The notes beneath the pieces were generated by a model. It saw only the letters and a list, made by a program, of their open reading frames with translations. It searched no databases and was not told the DNA's origin. Shown here in pieces: positions 9,008 through 15,667 of a DNA stretch of 64,000 nucleotides; within the stretch, counting starts at the first letter, position 1, and the number at the start of each line of letters is the position of its first letter. Location: positions 116,868 through 180,867 of the forward strand of contig DFEK01000005.1 of assembly GCA_002368665.1 (NCBI GenBank). Direction: 5' to 3'. Origin of the DNA: Lachnospiraceae bacterium UBA3804 (GTDB lineage Bacteria > Bacillota > Clostridia > Lachnospirales > Lachnospiraceae). The position numbers were made by a program, and so were the translations under genes.

Positions 9008-10189
9008 ATGGCAAAGAAAGAGAATGTAAGAAAGCGTATATTTGATATCATTCAGATCGGCAACAAGGAGGATCTGCCTTCCGTTGCGTTTGATATCGGT
9101 ATTACCGTCATGATTCTTCTGAATCTGTTTGCGACTCTTTTCTCCACCTTCGAAGCATCCAAACCGTTTGCGGGTGTCTTAAATGTCATTGATATCATTA
9201 CGGTTGTTGTTTTCACGGCCGAATTTATCTTGCGTATCATTACGGCGGATTATCTGTATCCGAAAAGAAACCCCGTCGTGGCGCGTATTCTGTTTATTTT
9301 CTCTTTCTACGGACTGATCGATCTTCTGACCATTCTGCCGTTTTACCTGCCCTTTATTTTCCCGGCGGGCGCTGTGGCATTCAGAATGTTCCGCGTGGTC
9401 AGAATCTTCAGACTCTTTAAGATCAACGCACAGTTCGATGCATTCAATGTCATCATCAATGTCTTAAAAGAGAAGAGAAATCAGATTTTTTCCTGCATTA
9501 CGATGATCATCATTCTTACGATTGCATCCTCGCTTTGTATGTACAGTGTGGAGCATGAGGCACAGCCGGATCAGTTCGCGAATGCGTTCTCCGGAATCTG
9601 GTGGAGCGTATCCACCCTGTTGACCGTAGGATACGGTGATATTTATCCGGTAACGACACTGGGCCGGATCATGGCCATCATCATTTCCTTCCTCGGTGTC
9701 GGTATGGTAGCGATTCCCACCGGTATTATTTCCGCAGGTTTCGTGGAGCAGTTTACCAAAATGAAGACACTGGCTACTTCCGAAGAAAAGCATGATGTGC
9801 ATTTTGTGGTAAGTGATGTAAGTCTCAATCACCCATGGGTCGGCAAAGCGGTGAAAGAGATTACGCTTCCGCCCGAAGTGATGGTTGCGGTCATCTACCG
9901 TGAGAATCTGATGATGATCCCGAAACCCAATACCGTGATTGAAGGAAATGACCGCCTGATCCTCGGTTCGCATTTCTATGAAGCGGAAGATGATGAAGTG
10001 GTATTTACGGAGATTTTAATCAAGAGTGAAAATCCCTGGGTCGGCAAGCGCATAAGAGACCTCGATATTACCCGCAGGGAGCTTGTGGTACGGATCCGCA
10101 GAAAAGGTGAAAACATCATTCCGGATGGCGATACCGTGATCAAATCGGGGGATTACATCCTTCTGATTTCCGGCCGAAAGAACGCCTAA
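9008..10189 (+). CDS. Voltage-sensor-type K+ channel with C-terminal RCK ligand domains
   Basis: A 393-residue six-helix channel of the ion_trans family. S4 is visible as FRMFRVVRIFRLFKI, with an arginine every third residue. The pore helix and filter read WWSVSTLLTVGYGDIYPVT, a canonical K+ selectivity filter. After S6 two TrkA-C-like modules follow (about residues 260-330 and 335-393), each containing PWVGK, without the usual nucleotide-binding RCK-N domain. The ATG at 9008 is chosen over the one at 9002 because GGGGAG (8996-9001) is 6 nt before it. It completes a trkA-trkH-channel operon. Confidence 0.85.
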   Translation: MAKKENVRKRIFDIIQIGNKEDLPSVAFDIGITVMILLNLFATLFSTFEASKPFAGVLNVIDIITVVVFTAEFILRIITADYLYPKRNPVVARILFIFSFYGLIDLLTILPFYLPFIFPAGAVAFRMFRVVRIFRLFKINAQFDAFNVIINVLKEKRNQIFSCITMIIILTIASSLCMYSVEHEAQPDQFANAFSGIWWSVSTLLTVGYGDIYPVTTLGRIMAIIISFLGVGMVAIPTGIISAGFVEQFTKMKTLATSEEKHDVHFVVSDVSLNHPWVGKAVKEITLPPEVMVAVIYRENLMMIPKPNTVIEGNDRLILGSHFYEAEDDEVVFTEILIKSENPWVGKRIRDLDITRRELVVRIRRKGENIIPDGDTVIKSGDYILLISGRKNA

Positions 10190-10206
10190 AACTGCGAATT
10201 GCCGAA

Positions 10207-10235
10207 TTGAAGAATGAAATAAGTTGTGATAAAAT
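10207..10235 (+). promoter_or_regulatory. Promoter of the HD-GYP gene
   Basis: TTGAAG (10207-10212), a 17-nt spacer, and the extended -10 TGATAAAAT (-10 hexamer at 10230-10235). It lies about 57 bp before the proposed start codon. Confidence 0.75.
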
Positions 10236-10291
10236 ATATAGCGTAGAAACTTCGGATACTGTAACGAAGTAATTGTACAGAGGTGAGATTC

Positions 10292-11521
10292 TTGAAACTG
10301 GATAAAGCGGAGAAAAGAGCAATTGCCATATTTGCATCGCTGTTTGTGGTATTCCTCGGACTGACGGTGGCCTGCATTATCCGCTGGCGTGTGGATAACA
10401 CCCAGGAATTTACCACAAAGATTACCGTGGAAGACCGTCCCGCGAACAAGGAAGAGAAGAACAATACCAAGGTAACCGAGTTTGTAGCGATGGAGAAGAC
10501 CAAATCCTGGCCCTCCGAAGATACGAACGGTAAAACCATCATCGGTGCGGAATACGACGGAACGGTATACAATAACAGCGGAAAGAGCATCGTGAACTGG
10601 TCCATGACCATTTACATGCCCATCGGCAAAGACGGCCGCCCGGTGGAAGGAACCATCGATTCGAGCTGGAACGGTGATTATACCAATAACGGAGACAGCA
10701 TCACATTTCTTCCGGCCGATTATCTGGAAAGAATCCCGAAAGACGAGAACAAAACATTCGGCTATGTGCTGTACGCACCCAACGGCCTTGATTTTACGGA
10801 TTTCGAAATCCGCGGATACTACGAAACCTATCTGTTTGAATATCCGGAGTTCTGGATCTCCGCAGGCGGACTGGTAATCTGGCTGATCTGGCTTTTAGCC
10901 TGGTTATTCAACAATTTCCGTACGAGAAAATTAAGACGCCAGAAAGAACATGACGAGAAGATCATCGAAGAGACCATGCAGGTATTTGCCGGTTTCATCG
11001 ATGCAAAGGACGAATATACCAAGGGTCACTCCACGAGAGTTTCCTTCTATTCCCAGAAGATTGCTAAGCGCATGGGATTTTCCGATGAGGAAATCAAGAT
11101 GGTCGGCTATATGGGCCTGATGCATGACTGCGGTAAAATCGCCATCCCGGACGGAATCCTTAATAAGAAGGGCCCCTTAACCGAAGAGGAAAGAGAGATC
11201 ATCAAGCAGCATACCGTAAAGGGCGGACAGATGCTTGAAAACTTCACTTCCCTTCCCGGTATTCGCGACGGAGCACTTTACCACCATGAACGCTATGACG
11301 GCAAAGGATATCCGCAGGGTCTGATCGGCAAGGAGATTCCGCTGTATGCAAGAATCATCAATGTGGCGGATGCATTCGATGCAATGAACTCCGACCGTGT
11401 ATACAGAAACCGTCTGCCGAAGGCCAAGATCCTATTCGAGCTTCGTACCAACGCAGGCACCCAGTTCGATCCGGAAATCGTGGAATACATGATCGCCATG
11501 TATCAGGAAGGCAAGATTTAA
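10292..11521 (+). CDS. Membrane-anchored HD-GYP phosphodiesterase
   Basis: Predicted to hydrolyse cyclic di-GMP. A first helix (about residues 9-30), an extracytoplasmic sensor region (to ~185), a second helix (IWLIWLLAWLF) and then the HD-GYP domain. Catalytic signatures are all present: H in KGHSTRVS, HD in LMHDCGKIAIPD, HH in YHHERYDGKGYP (with the GYP triplet) and the ADAFDAMNSDR segment. The TTG at 10292 is preferred, because AGGTGA ends 5 nt before it. The in-frame GTG at 10283 overlaps that site. The gene has its own promoter and no second domain such as GGDEF. Confidence 0.88.
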   Translation: MKLDKAEKRAIAIFASLFVVFLGLTVACIIRWRVDNTQEFTTKITVEDRPANKEEKNNTKVTEFVAMEKTKSWPSEDTNGKTIIGAEYDGTVYNNSGKSIVNWSMTIYMPIGKDGRPVEGTIDSSWNGDYTNNGDSITFLPADYLERIPKDENKTFGYVLYAPNGLDFTDFEIRGYYETYLFEYPEFWISAGGLVIWLIWLLAWLFNNFRTRKLRRQKEHDEKIIEETMQVFAGFIDAKDEYTKGHSTRVSFYSQKIAKRMGFSDEEIKMVGYMGLMHDCGKIAIPDGILNKKGPLTEEEREIIKQHTVKGGQMLENFTSLPGIRDGALYHHERYDGKGYPQGLIGKEIPLYARIINVADAFDAMNSDRVYRNRLPKAKILFELRTNAGTQFDPEIVEYMIAMYQEGKI

Positions 11522-11595
11522 GAATTTATCCGTTTGGACGCACAAACGGCTAAAGATAAAAAGGGTATTAAGCAAACAAAGGAGGGTATTTAAGC

Positions 11596-12078
11596 ATGAA
11601 AAAGTTTTTTCAGGAATTTAAGGAATTTGCGTTAAAAGGAAATGTCATGGACATGGCTGTCGGTGTTATCATCGGTGGTGCGTTCGGAGGAATCGTTGCA
11701 GCACTTACCGCTGACTTCATCAATCCGTTACTGGCATCCATCGGCGGAACCGAAATCGGTGGCGTGATCAAACTTCCCTGGGTAGATTACAGCAAGTTTG
11801 AAACCGCAGAAGAGAAACTGGCCGTTTCCTTAAACTGGGGCGACTTCTTAACACAGGTAATCAACTTCATTATCCTGGCACTCGTTCTGTTCCTTTTGAT
11901 CAAGGGAATGAACAAGCTCTTTGATTCCGCAAAGAAGCTGGCTAAGAAGAAAAAAGACGAAGAGGAAGCAGCAGCTCCCACTACCAAGATTTGTCCTTTC
12001 TGCAAATCCGAAATCAATATCGAGGCTTGCAAGTGCCCTCACTGCACTTCCGATCAGCCCAAAGAAGCAGAAGCTTAA
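11596..12078 (+). CDS. mscL: Large-conductance mechanosensitive channel MscL
   Basis: A tension-gated emergency valve for osmotic down-shock. The N-terminal helix and TM1 are clear: FKEFALKGNVMDMAVGVIIGGAFGGIVAAL. TM2 is VINFIILALVLFLLIKGMNKL. At 160 residues it is longer than E. coli MscL (136), because after the charged bundle (AKKLAKKKKDEEE) it ends in a four-cysteine zinc ribbon, CPFC then CKCPHC. Such a tail is also seen, as I recall, in other clostridial MscL proteins. AAAGGAGGG precedes the ATG. A strong terminator follows. Confidence 0.95.
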   Translation: MKKFFQEFKEFALKGNVMDMAVGVIIGGAFGGIVAALTADFINPLLASIGGTEIGGVIKLPWVDYSKFETAEEKLAVSLNWGDFLTQVINFIILALVLFLLIKGMNKLFDSAKKLAKKKKDEEEAAAPTTKICPFCKSEINIEACKCPHCTSDQPKEAEA

Positions 12079-12094
12079 TCATAGGATTTATGAA

Positions 12095-12128
12095 GGGCTC
12101 CGGATTTGATGATCCGGAGCTCTTTTTT
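12095..12128 (+). terminator. Intrinsic terminator after mscL
   Basis: The stem GCTCCGGAT/ATCCGGAGC (12097-12105 with 12112-12120) extends by two further pairs and is followed by a run of T. Confidence 0.92.
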
Positions 12129-12129
12129 T

Positions 12130-12197
12130 ACCGTTTACCGTCCGTTTCATACCGAATACCGATATTTTGTGACAGGACGTATGAAACTTTGTATGAT
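12130..12197 (+). promoter_or_regulatory. Promoter and possible LytTR operator
   Basis: Two LytTR-like direct repeats, ACCGTTTAC (12130-12138) and TCCGTTTCA (12141-12149), begin 11 bp apart. A perfect 9-bp inverted repeat, GTTTCATAC (12144-12152) with GTATGAAAC (12179-12187), flanks a weak promoter: TTGTGA at 12167 and TATGAT at 12192, with a 19-nt spacer. LytTR proteins bind direct repeats of CGTT-type boxes spaced about one helical turn apart, so autoregulation by the following gene is plausible. The match is by eye. Confidence 0.4.
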
Positions 12198-12238
12198 GGG
12201 ATCATCACAAAGATTTCACTTAATGAGGAGAGCAGAAA

Positions 12239-12679
12239 ATGATTTTCAGACTCAACATTGACAAAGAGTGCAGGGAAGAAGTCATTGCAAACGTGCATGA
12301 GAGAACTCCTTTGATTAACGAGATCGAAAGACTCGTTATGACGGAGAGTGTAACGGATCAATTGCCCGGTTATACGGATGACGAGATAACGATGCTTGAC
12401 ATTCACAAGATCGAATACTTCCTTGTAGAAGATGAGAAAACCTTTGCTATCGTAAAGAACGGCAGGCGTTATCAGATCCGGAAGAGACTTTATGAGCTCG
12501 AAGAACTGCTTCCGGCGGATTTCGTGAAGATCAGTAAATCTGCAATCGCAAACCGCAAGCGGATTGTCAAATTCAAGGTGCAGCTTTCGGGAGCCGTGGA
12601 TGCGGTCTTTGAAAGCGGAAACACGGAATGTATATCAAGACGATGCTTTGCGGAACTGAAACGGAGGTACGGATTATGA
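12239..12679 (+). CDS. LytTR-domain DNA-binding transcriptional regulator
   Basis: A 146-residue regulator without a receiver domain. The first ~50 residues are a small N-terminal region. The LytTR DNA-binding domain occupies about residues 50-146, with the characteristic YQIRKRLYELEELLPADFVKISKSAIANRKRI, in which the serine and asparagine contact DNA in this family. AGGAGAG precedes the ATG. The stop overlaps the start of the next gene (ATGA), giving translational coupling. LytTR plus DUF3021 pairs are a recurrent two-gene unit in Firmicutes, where the membrane protein is thought to modulate the regulator. Confidence 0.88.
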   Translation: MIFRLNIDKECREEVIANVHERTPLINEIERLVMTESVTDQLPGYTDDEITMLDIHKIEYFLVEDEKTFAIVKNGRRYQIRKRLYELEELLPADFVKISKSAIANRKRIVKFKVQLSGAVDAVFESGNTECISRRCFAELKRRYGL

Positions 12680-13089
12680 AAAAATTTATCAAAGAATTCT
12701 GCATAAGAGGTTTAATGTTTGCCTGGGGAGGCCCTTTTATTACGGCGATTGTATGGTTTAGCATACATGCGGCCGGTAAGCTGGAAACCCTTACGGTGAC
12801 AGAAGTGGTTCTCGGAATCATCACAACCACGGTTCTTGCTTTTATCGCAGCGGGAATTTCGGTCATTCATCAGACGGAAAACGTTCCGAAAGCGTTTGCG
12901 GCTCTGATCCAGGCAGCGGTGCTGTATGTGGACTATCTGGGATTTTATCTGTTAAACGGATGGATCCCGCTTGAGAAAGTCTGGATCTTTACGGTTATTT
13001 TCGTGGCTGTATTTGCAATTATCTGGGGCATTATCTATCTGTCGGTCAAGGCAAAGGTCGATAAGATGAACCGTGCACTTCATAAGTAG
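12676..13089 (+). CDS. DUF3021 membrane protein, partner of the LytTR regulator
   Basis: A 137-residue protein with four predicted membrane helices (for example LMFAWGGPFITAIVWFSIHA and VWIFTVIFVAVFAIIWGIIYL) and a basic C-terminus. Size, topology and position directly after a LytTR gene fit DUF3021. The ATG at 12676 is chosen because GGAGGT lies 8 nt upstream. The longer frame from 12628 lies inside the LytTR gene. No enzymatic motif is seen. Confidence 0.8.
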   Translation: MKKFIKEFCIRGLMFAWGGPFITAIVWFSIHAAGKLETLTVTEVVLGIITTTVLAFIAAGISVIHQTENVPKAFAALIQAAVLYVDYLGFYLLNGWIPLEKVWIFTVIFVAVFAIIWGIIYLSVKAKVDKMNRALHK

Positions 13090-13102
13090 GGGGGGTGACG
13101 GT

Positions 13103-14200
13103 ATGGAAAATAAAAGAAGACACTACCTGGATAATATTCGTTGGGTGGTTACTTTGGCTGTCGTTTTATACCATGTGTTTTATATGTATAACGGCGAAGG
13201 AATCCCGGGCGTTGCCGGAAAGATTACCGATGTCAAGGTGCAGTACTGGGATCTGTTCCAATACATCGTCTATCCCTGGCTTATGCCGATCTTCTTCATC
13301 GTATCCGGTATCAGCGCAAAACTTTACCTGGATCATCATACGGGCAAAGAATTTGCCGCCGACCGAACGAAACGGTTACTGATTCCCACCACCTTGGGGC
13401 TCGTTGCATTTCAGTTCCTTCAGGGGTTCATCAATGCATCCCTTTCCGATGCGATAGCGGAAATGAGCAAACTCCCCGCACCCGGAAATTATATCGCAAT
13501 TGGGATTAGCTGTATACTCTCCGGAATCGGTGTCCTTTGGTATATGCAGCTTTTGTGGATTTTCTGCATGGTTTTGCTGCTTGTTCGCGTAATCGACAAG
13601 GGCCGCCTTTTAAAAGTATCGGCCAAAACACCTGCATGGATGACCTTTTTATTTGTAATCCCTGCCTGGGGCGCAGGCCTGATCCTGAATACTCCGATGA
13701 TTGTCGTATACCGCTTCGGCTTCTACTTTGTTTTCTTCCTGCTGGGATATTTTGTATTCTCCCATGAGGAGGTAATAGAGCGGATTAAAAAACTTTTCCC
13801 GGTATTTGCAGTCCTCGCCGTCGGACTTTGTGTGGCATTCTGCATTCTGTATTTCGGACAAAACTACGCGGATGCGCCGATCAATAGAAGCCCTTTGTTT
13901 GGTGCGTACGGCTATTTCGGAAGCCTTGCAATCCTAAGCGGATTTGCCAAATTCTTTGATACCCAAACACCGTTTAGTGCATGGATGAGCAGGCATAGTC
14001 TTGGAATTTATGTTTTCCACTATCTCGGAATTTCCGCAGTGGCACTTTTCCTTGCAAAACCCGGCTTTTTGCCTGCGGCGGTGATTTATCCGCTCTCCCT
14101 CATTGCTGGACTGGCAGCAGGCATCGGATTATACGAAATTATTTCCCGAATTCCCGGATACCGTTTTGCGGTGCTTGGAATGACGAAGAAGAAAAGTTAA
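13103..14200 (+). CDS. Acyltransferase family 3 membrane protein
   Basis: A 365-residue protein with about ten membrane helices and the typical opening of the Acyl_transf_3 family: RRHYLDNIRWVVTLAVVLYHV, with the catalytic-type histidine in the first helix. Next is PWLMPIFFIVSGISAKLYL, followed by a basic loop (RTKRLLIPTT). Members O-acylate sugars or other cell-surface substrates, and the substrate here is unknown. The ATG at 13103 follows GGGGGGTGACGGT. It starts 13 nt after the DUF3021 gene, so it is probably in the same operon and under LytTR control (inference). Confidence 0.82.
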   Translation: MENKRRHYLDNIRWVVTLAVVLYHVFYMYNGEGIPGVAGKITDVKVQYWDLFQYIVYPWLMPIFFIVSGISAKLYLDHHTGKEFAADRTKRLLIPTTLGLVAFQFLQGFINASLSDAIAEMSKLPAPGNYIAIGISCILSGIGVLWYMQLLWIFCMVLLLVRVIDKGRLLKVSAKTPAWMTFLFVIPAWGAGLILNTPMIVVYRFGFYFVFFLLGYFVFSHEEVIERIKKLFPVFAVLAVGLCVAFCILYFGQNYADAPINRSPLFGAYGYFGSLAILSGFAKFFDTQTPFSAWMSRHSLGIYVFHYLGISAVALFLAKPGFLPAAVIYPLSLIAGLAAGIGLYEIISRIPGYRFAVLGMTKKKS

Positions 14201-14218
14201 TGGTTTTTTAATGGTGCG

Positions 14219-14253
14219 GGACGCTTTTTTATGATACACTCTAAAAAGCGTCC
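14219..14253. other. Inverted repeat between the acyltransferase and degV genes
   Basis: An 11-bp perfect inverted repeat, GGACGCTTTTT (14219-14229) with AAAAAGCGTCC (14243-14253), with a 13-nt AT-rich loop. It lacks a T-tract after the second arm on the + strand, so it is not a standard terminator. It may be a terminator variant or an operator for the next gene. Confidence 0.45.
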
Positions 14254-14308
14254 TGTGCGGCCATTTAAACTGCCGCCACAAGTATTACGCTGATAAGGAG
14301 ACAGTTTG

Positions 14309-15205
14309 ATGAGCGATTTTATTCTTACAACCGAATCCCCTGCGGACTTAAGCAAAGAGTATTATGAAGAGACAGGGATCCCCTACATTCCGTACCATTT
14401 CCAGGTACATGACGGGGAATTGCTTACCGATATCGTCGGTCAGGGAATGACGGAGAAAGAACTTTCCGATATGATGGACCAGGGCGTGGTTCCCAAGACC
14501 TCCCAGCCCAACACGGCGGAATACGAAGAATTCTTTGAGCCCTTCTTAAAAGAGGGAAAGGACGTATTCCATGTGGTATTTTCTTCCGGATTGTCCGGTG
14601 CATACAATGCCTGCGTGGCAGCAGTGGAAGAACTTCGTGAGAAATATCCCGAAAGAAAGCTGATTGCGGTGGATTCCCGCTCTGCGGCTCCGGGCTTCGG
14701 CCTTTTGGTTGATGAAGTGTACAACCGTTATAAAAAAGGTGCTTCCATGGAAGACCTCGAGAATTTCGTTTTATCCGAGAGAAATCACCTGCAGCACTGG
14801 TTCTATGTAACGGATCTGAAATACTTAAAAAACGGCGGACGCGTATCCGCAACGAGCGCGGCACTCGGTAATCTTTTAAACATCTGCCCGCTTATGTATG
14901 TCAATCCCGCGGGTGAACTTAAGGTATACGAGAAAGTTCGCGGCAAGAAAAAGATCATCGGCGCTACCGTGGACAAGATGGTGGAACATGCAAAGGGCGG
15001 CGAGAATTATCAGGGCAAGTGTTTCCTGGGACATTTCAATGCACCCGAGGAAGCGCAGAAGGTAAAGGAAGCCATCGAAGCAAGGATTCCGAAGATCAAA
15101 GACGGCGTGCGTATTTTTAACATCGGTAAAACCATCGGCGCACACTCCGGTCCGGGTACCATCGCTGTATTTTTCTGGGGCGATGACAGAGTGGACCTGA
15201 AATAA
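14309..15205 (+). CDS. DegV-family fatty-acid-binding protein
   Basis: A 298-residue two-domain DegV protein. Family members, including FakB, bind a fatty acid and present it to a kinase. Key signatures are the N-terminal TTESPADLS, PKTSQPNTAEYEEFF, FSSGLSGAYNAC with the acyl-carboxylate-binding serines, VDSRSAAPGFGLLV, and the C-terminal IGAHSGPGTIAVFFWG. The ATG at 14309 follows AAGGAG with 8-nt spacing. The TTG at 14306 is less likely. No FakA kinase is in the window, so the partner and lipid are unknown. Confidence 0.92.
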   Translation: MSDFILTTESPADLSKEYYEETGIPYIPYHFQVHDGELLTDIVGQGMTEKELSDMMDQGVVPKTSQPNTAEYEEFFEPFLKEGKDVFHVVFSSGLSGAYNACVAAVEELREKYPERKLIAVDSRSAAPGFGLLVDEVYNRYKKGASMEDLENFVLSERNHLQHWFYVTDLKYLKNGGRVSATSAALGNLLNICPLMYVNPAGELKVYEKVRGKKKIIGATVDKMVEHAKGGENYQGKCFLGHFNAPEEAQKVKEAIEARIPKIKDGVRIFNIGKTIGAHSGPGTIAVFFWGDDRVDLK

Positions 15206-15274
15206 TAAAAAGTTCTTGCATTTTCCAAGAAAGTTTTGTAGAATAACAAGTGCTGTTGGAAAACGGCACTATAT

Positions 15275-15346
15275 AGGGCTATCGCCAAACGGTAAGGCAA
15301 CGGACTCTGACTCCGTCATTTCAAGGTTCGAATCCTTGTAGCCCTG
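15275..15346 (+). tRNA. tRNA-Gln (anticodon CTG)
   Basis: A complete cloverleaf of 72 nt without encoded CCA. The acceptor stem is AGGGCTA/TAGCCCT with discriminator G, the D-stem GCC/GGC, and the anticodon stem ACGGA/TCCGT around loop CTCTGAC (anticodon CTG). The T-arm is CAAGG-TTCGAAT-CCTTG. It reads glutamine CAG codons. Its last 43 nt (15304-15346) recur at 18518-18634, split by an insert, which marks this tRNA as the integration site of the island that follows. Confidence 0.95.
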
Positions 15347-15349
15347 TTC

Positions 15350-15400
15350 AAAATGAATATATTCATTTTTGGACTTCAGTATTTCTGAAGTCCTTTTTTT
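15350..15400 (+). terminator. Two hairpins after tRNA-Gln, the second an intrinsic terminator
   Basis: The AT-rich palindrome AAAATGAAT/ATTCATTTT (15350-15369) is followed by the stem GGACTTCAG/CTGAAGTCC (15371-15393) and seven T. This terminator lies inside the proposed island. The likely original terminator of the tRNA is the one at 18646. Confidence 0.88.
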
Positions 15401-15510
15401 GCTATTGCAGGCGTTTTATATCCGGCATCCATGATGAATGTTTCTATTTTGAGATTCTTAAGTTTATGATCACGCTCCGGATCTGTATTGACAAGAATAA
15501 ACGGCATTCG
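15376..15510 (-). pseudogene. Transposase remnant (IS1182-like DDE type)
   Basis: On the minus strand a 44-codon open stretch ends in MDAGYKTPAIAKKG. Around residues 27-37 it contains DAGYKTPAIA, which I recognise from the catalytic core region of IS1182-like DDE transposases. An in-frame stop (15511-15513) lies immediately upstream and another 7 codons after the motif. Only a small central piece of a ~450-residue enzyme survives, and no start codon or terminal repeats are visible. It is certainly non-functional. The IS family is a judgement from one motif. Confidence 0.5.
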
Positions 15511-15517
15511 TTAAAAT
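15488..15517 (+). promoter_or_regulatory. Promoter of the riboswitch-controlled lipoprotein gene
   Basis: TTGACA (15488-15493), an 18-nt spacer and TAAAAT (15512-15517), giving a start near 15524. It lies within the transposase remnant but on the opposite strand. The resulting leader of about 145 nt contains the aptamer and terminator described next. Confidence 0.6.
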
Positions 15518-15559
15518 ATATTATAGGGTTTTGGTATTGAAATACATTAGGATAAGATA

Positions 15560-15631
15560 GGCTAACATATAGAAATATATGGGCGCAAAGCATGAAGTCT
15601 AAGGCAAGGGCGCTATGACGGTTCGGTTGCA
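15560..15631 (+). promoter_or_regulatory. c-di-GMP-I (GEMM-I) riboswitch aptamer
   Basis: The leader fits the GEMM-I fold piece by piece. GC(T)AAC (15561-15566) pairs with GTTGC (15626-15630) to form P1. P2 is the hairpin CATATA-GAAA-TATATG (15566-15581) with the conserved GAAA tetraloop. The conserved GGCGCAAAGC follows (15582-15591). P3 contains TCTAAG (15598-15603) facing TATGA (15614-15618), an 11-nt tetraloop receptor whose C-G pair is replaced by U-A. Its lower stem is TGAA with TTCG. Family knowledge: GEMM-I binds cyclic di-GMP. The assignment is by eye without a covariance-model search. Confidence 0.82.
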
Positions 15632-15655
15632 TATACATGTAACCGAACTTTTTTT
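15621..15655 (+). terminator. Riboswitch expression platform: intrinsic terminator
   Basis: The stem GTTCGGTT (15621-15628) with AACCGAAC (15641-15648) encloses a smaller CAT/ATG pairing and is followed by seven T (15649-15655), 12 nt before the start codon. The 5' arm is the same sequence that forms the 3' strands of aptamer stems P3 and P1. Ligand binding should therefore block the terminator, giving an ON switch (inference). Confidence 0.85.
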
Positions 15656-15667
15656 GAGGATAAGATT

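Noticed and set aside
11530..11549. CCGTTTG/CAAACGG inverted repeat between the HD-GYP and mscL genes as a terminator.
   Set aside because: A short stem followed by GCTAAAGATAAAA, with no T-run. It may be an operator but there is no further support.
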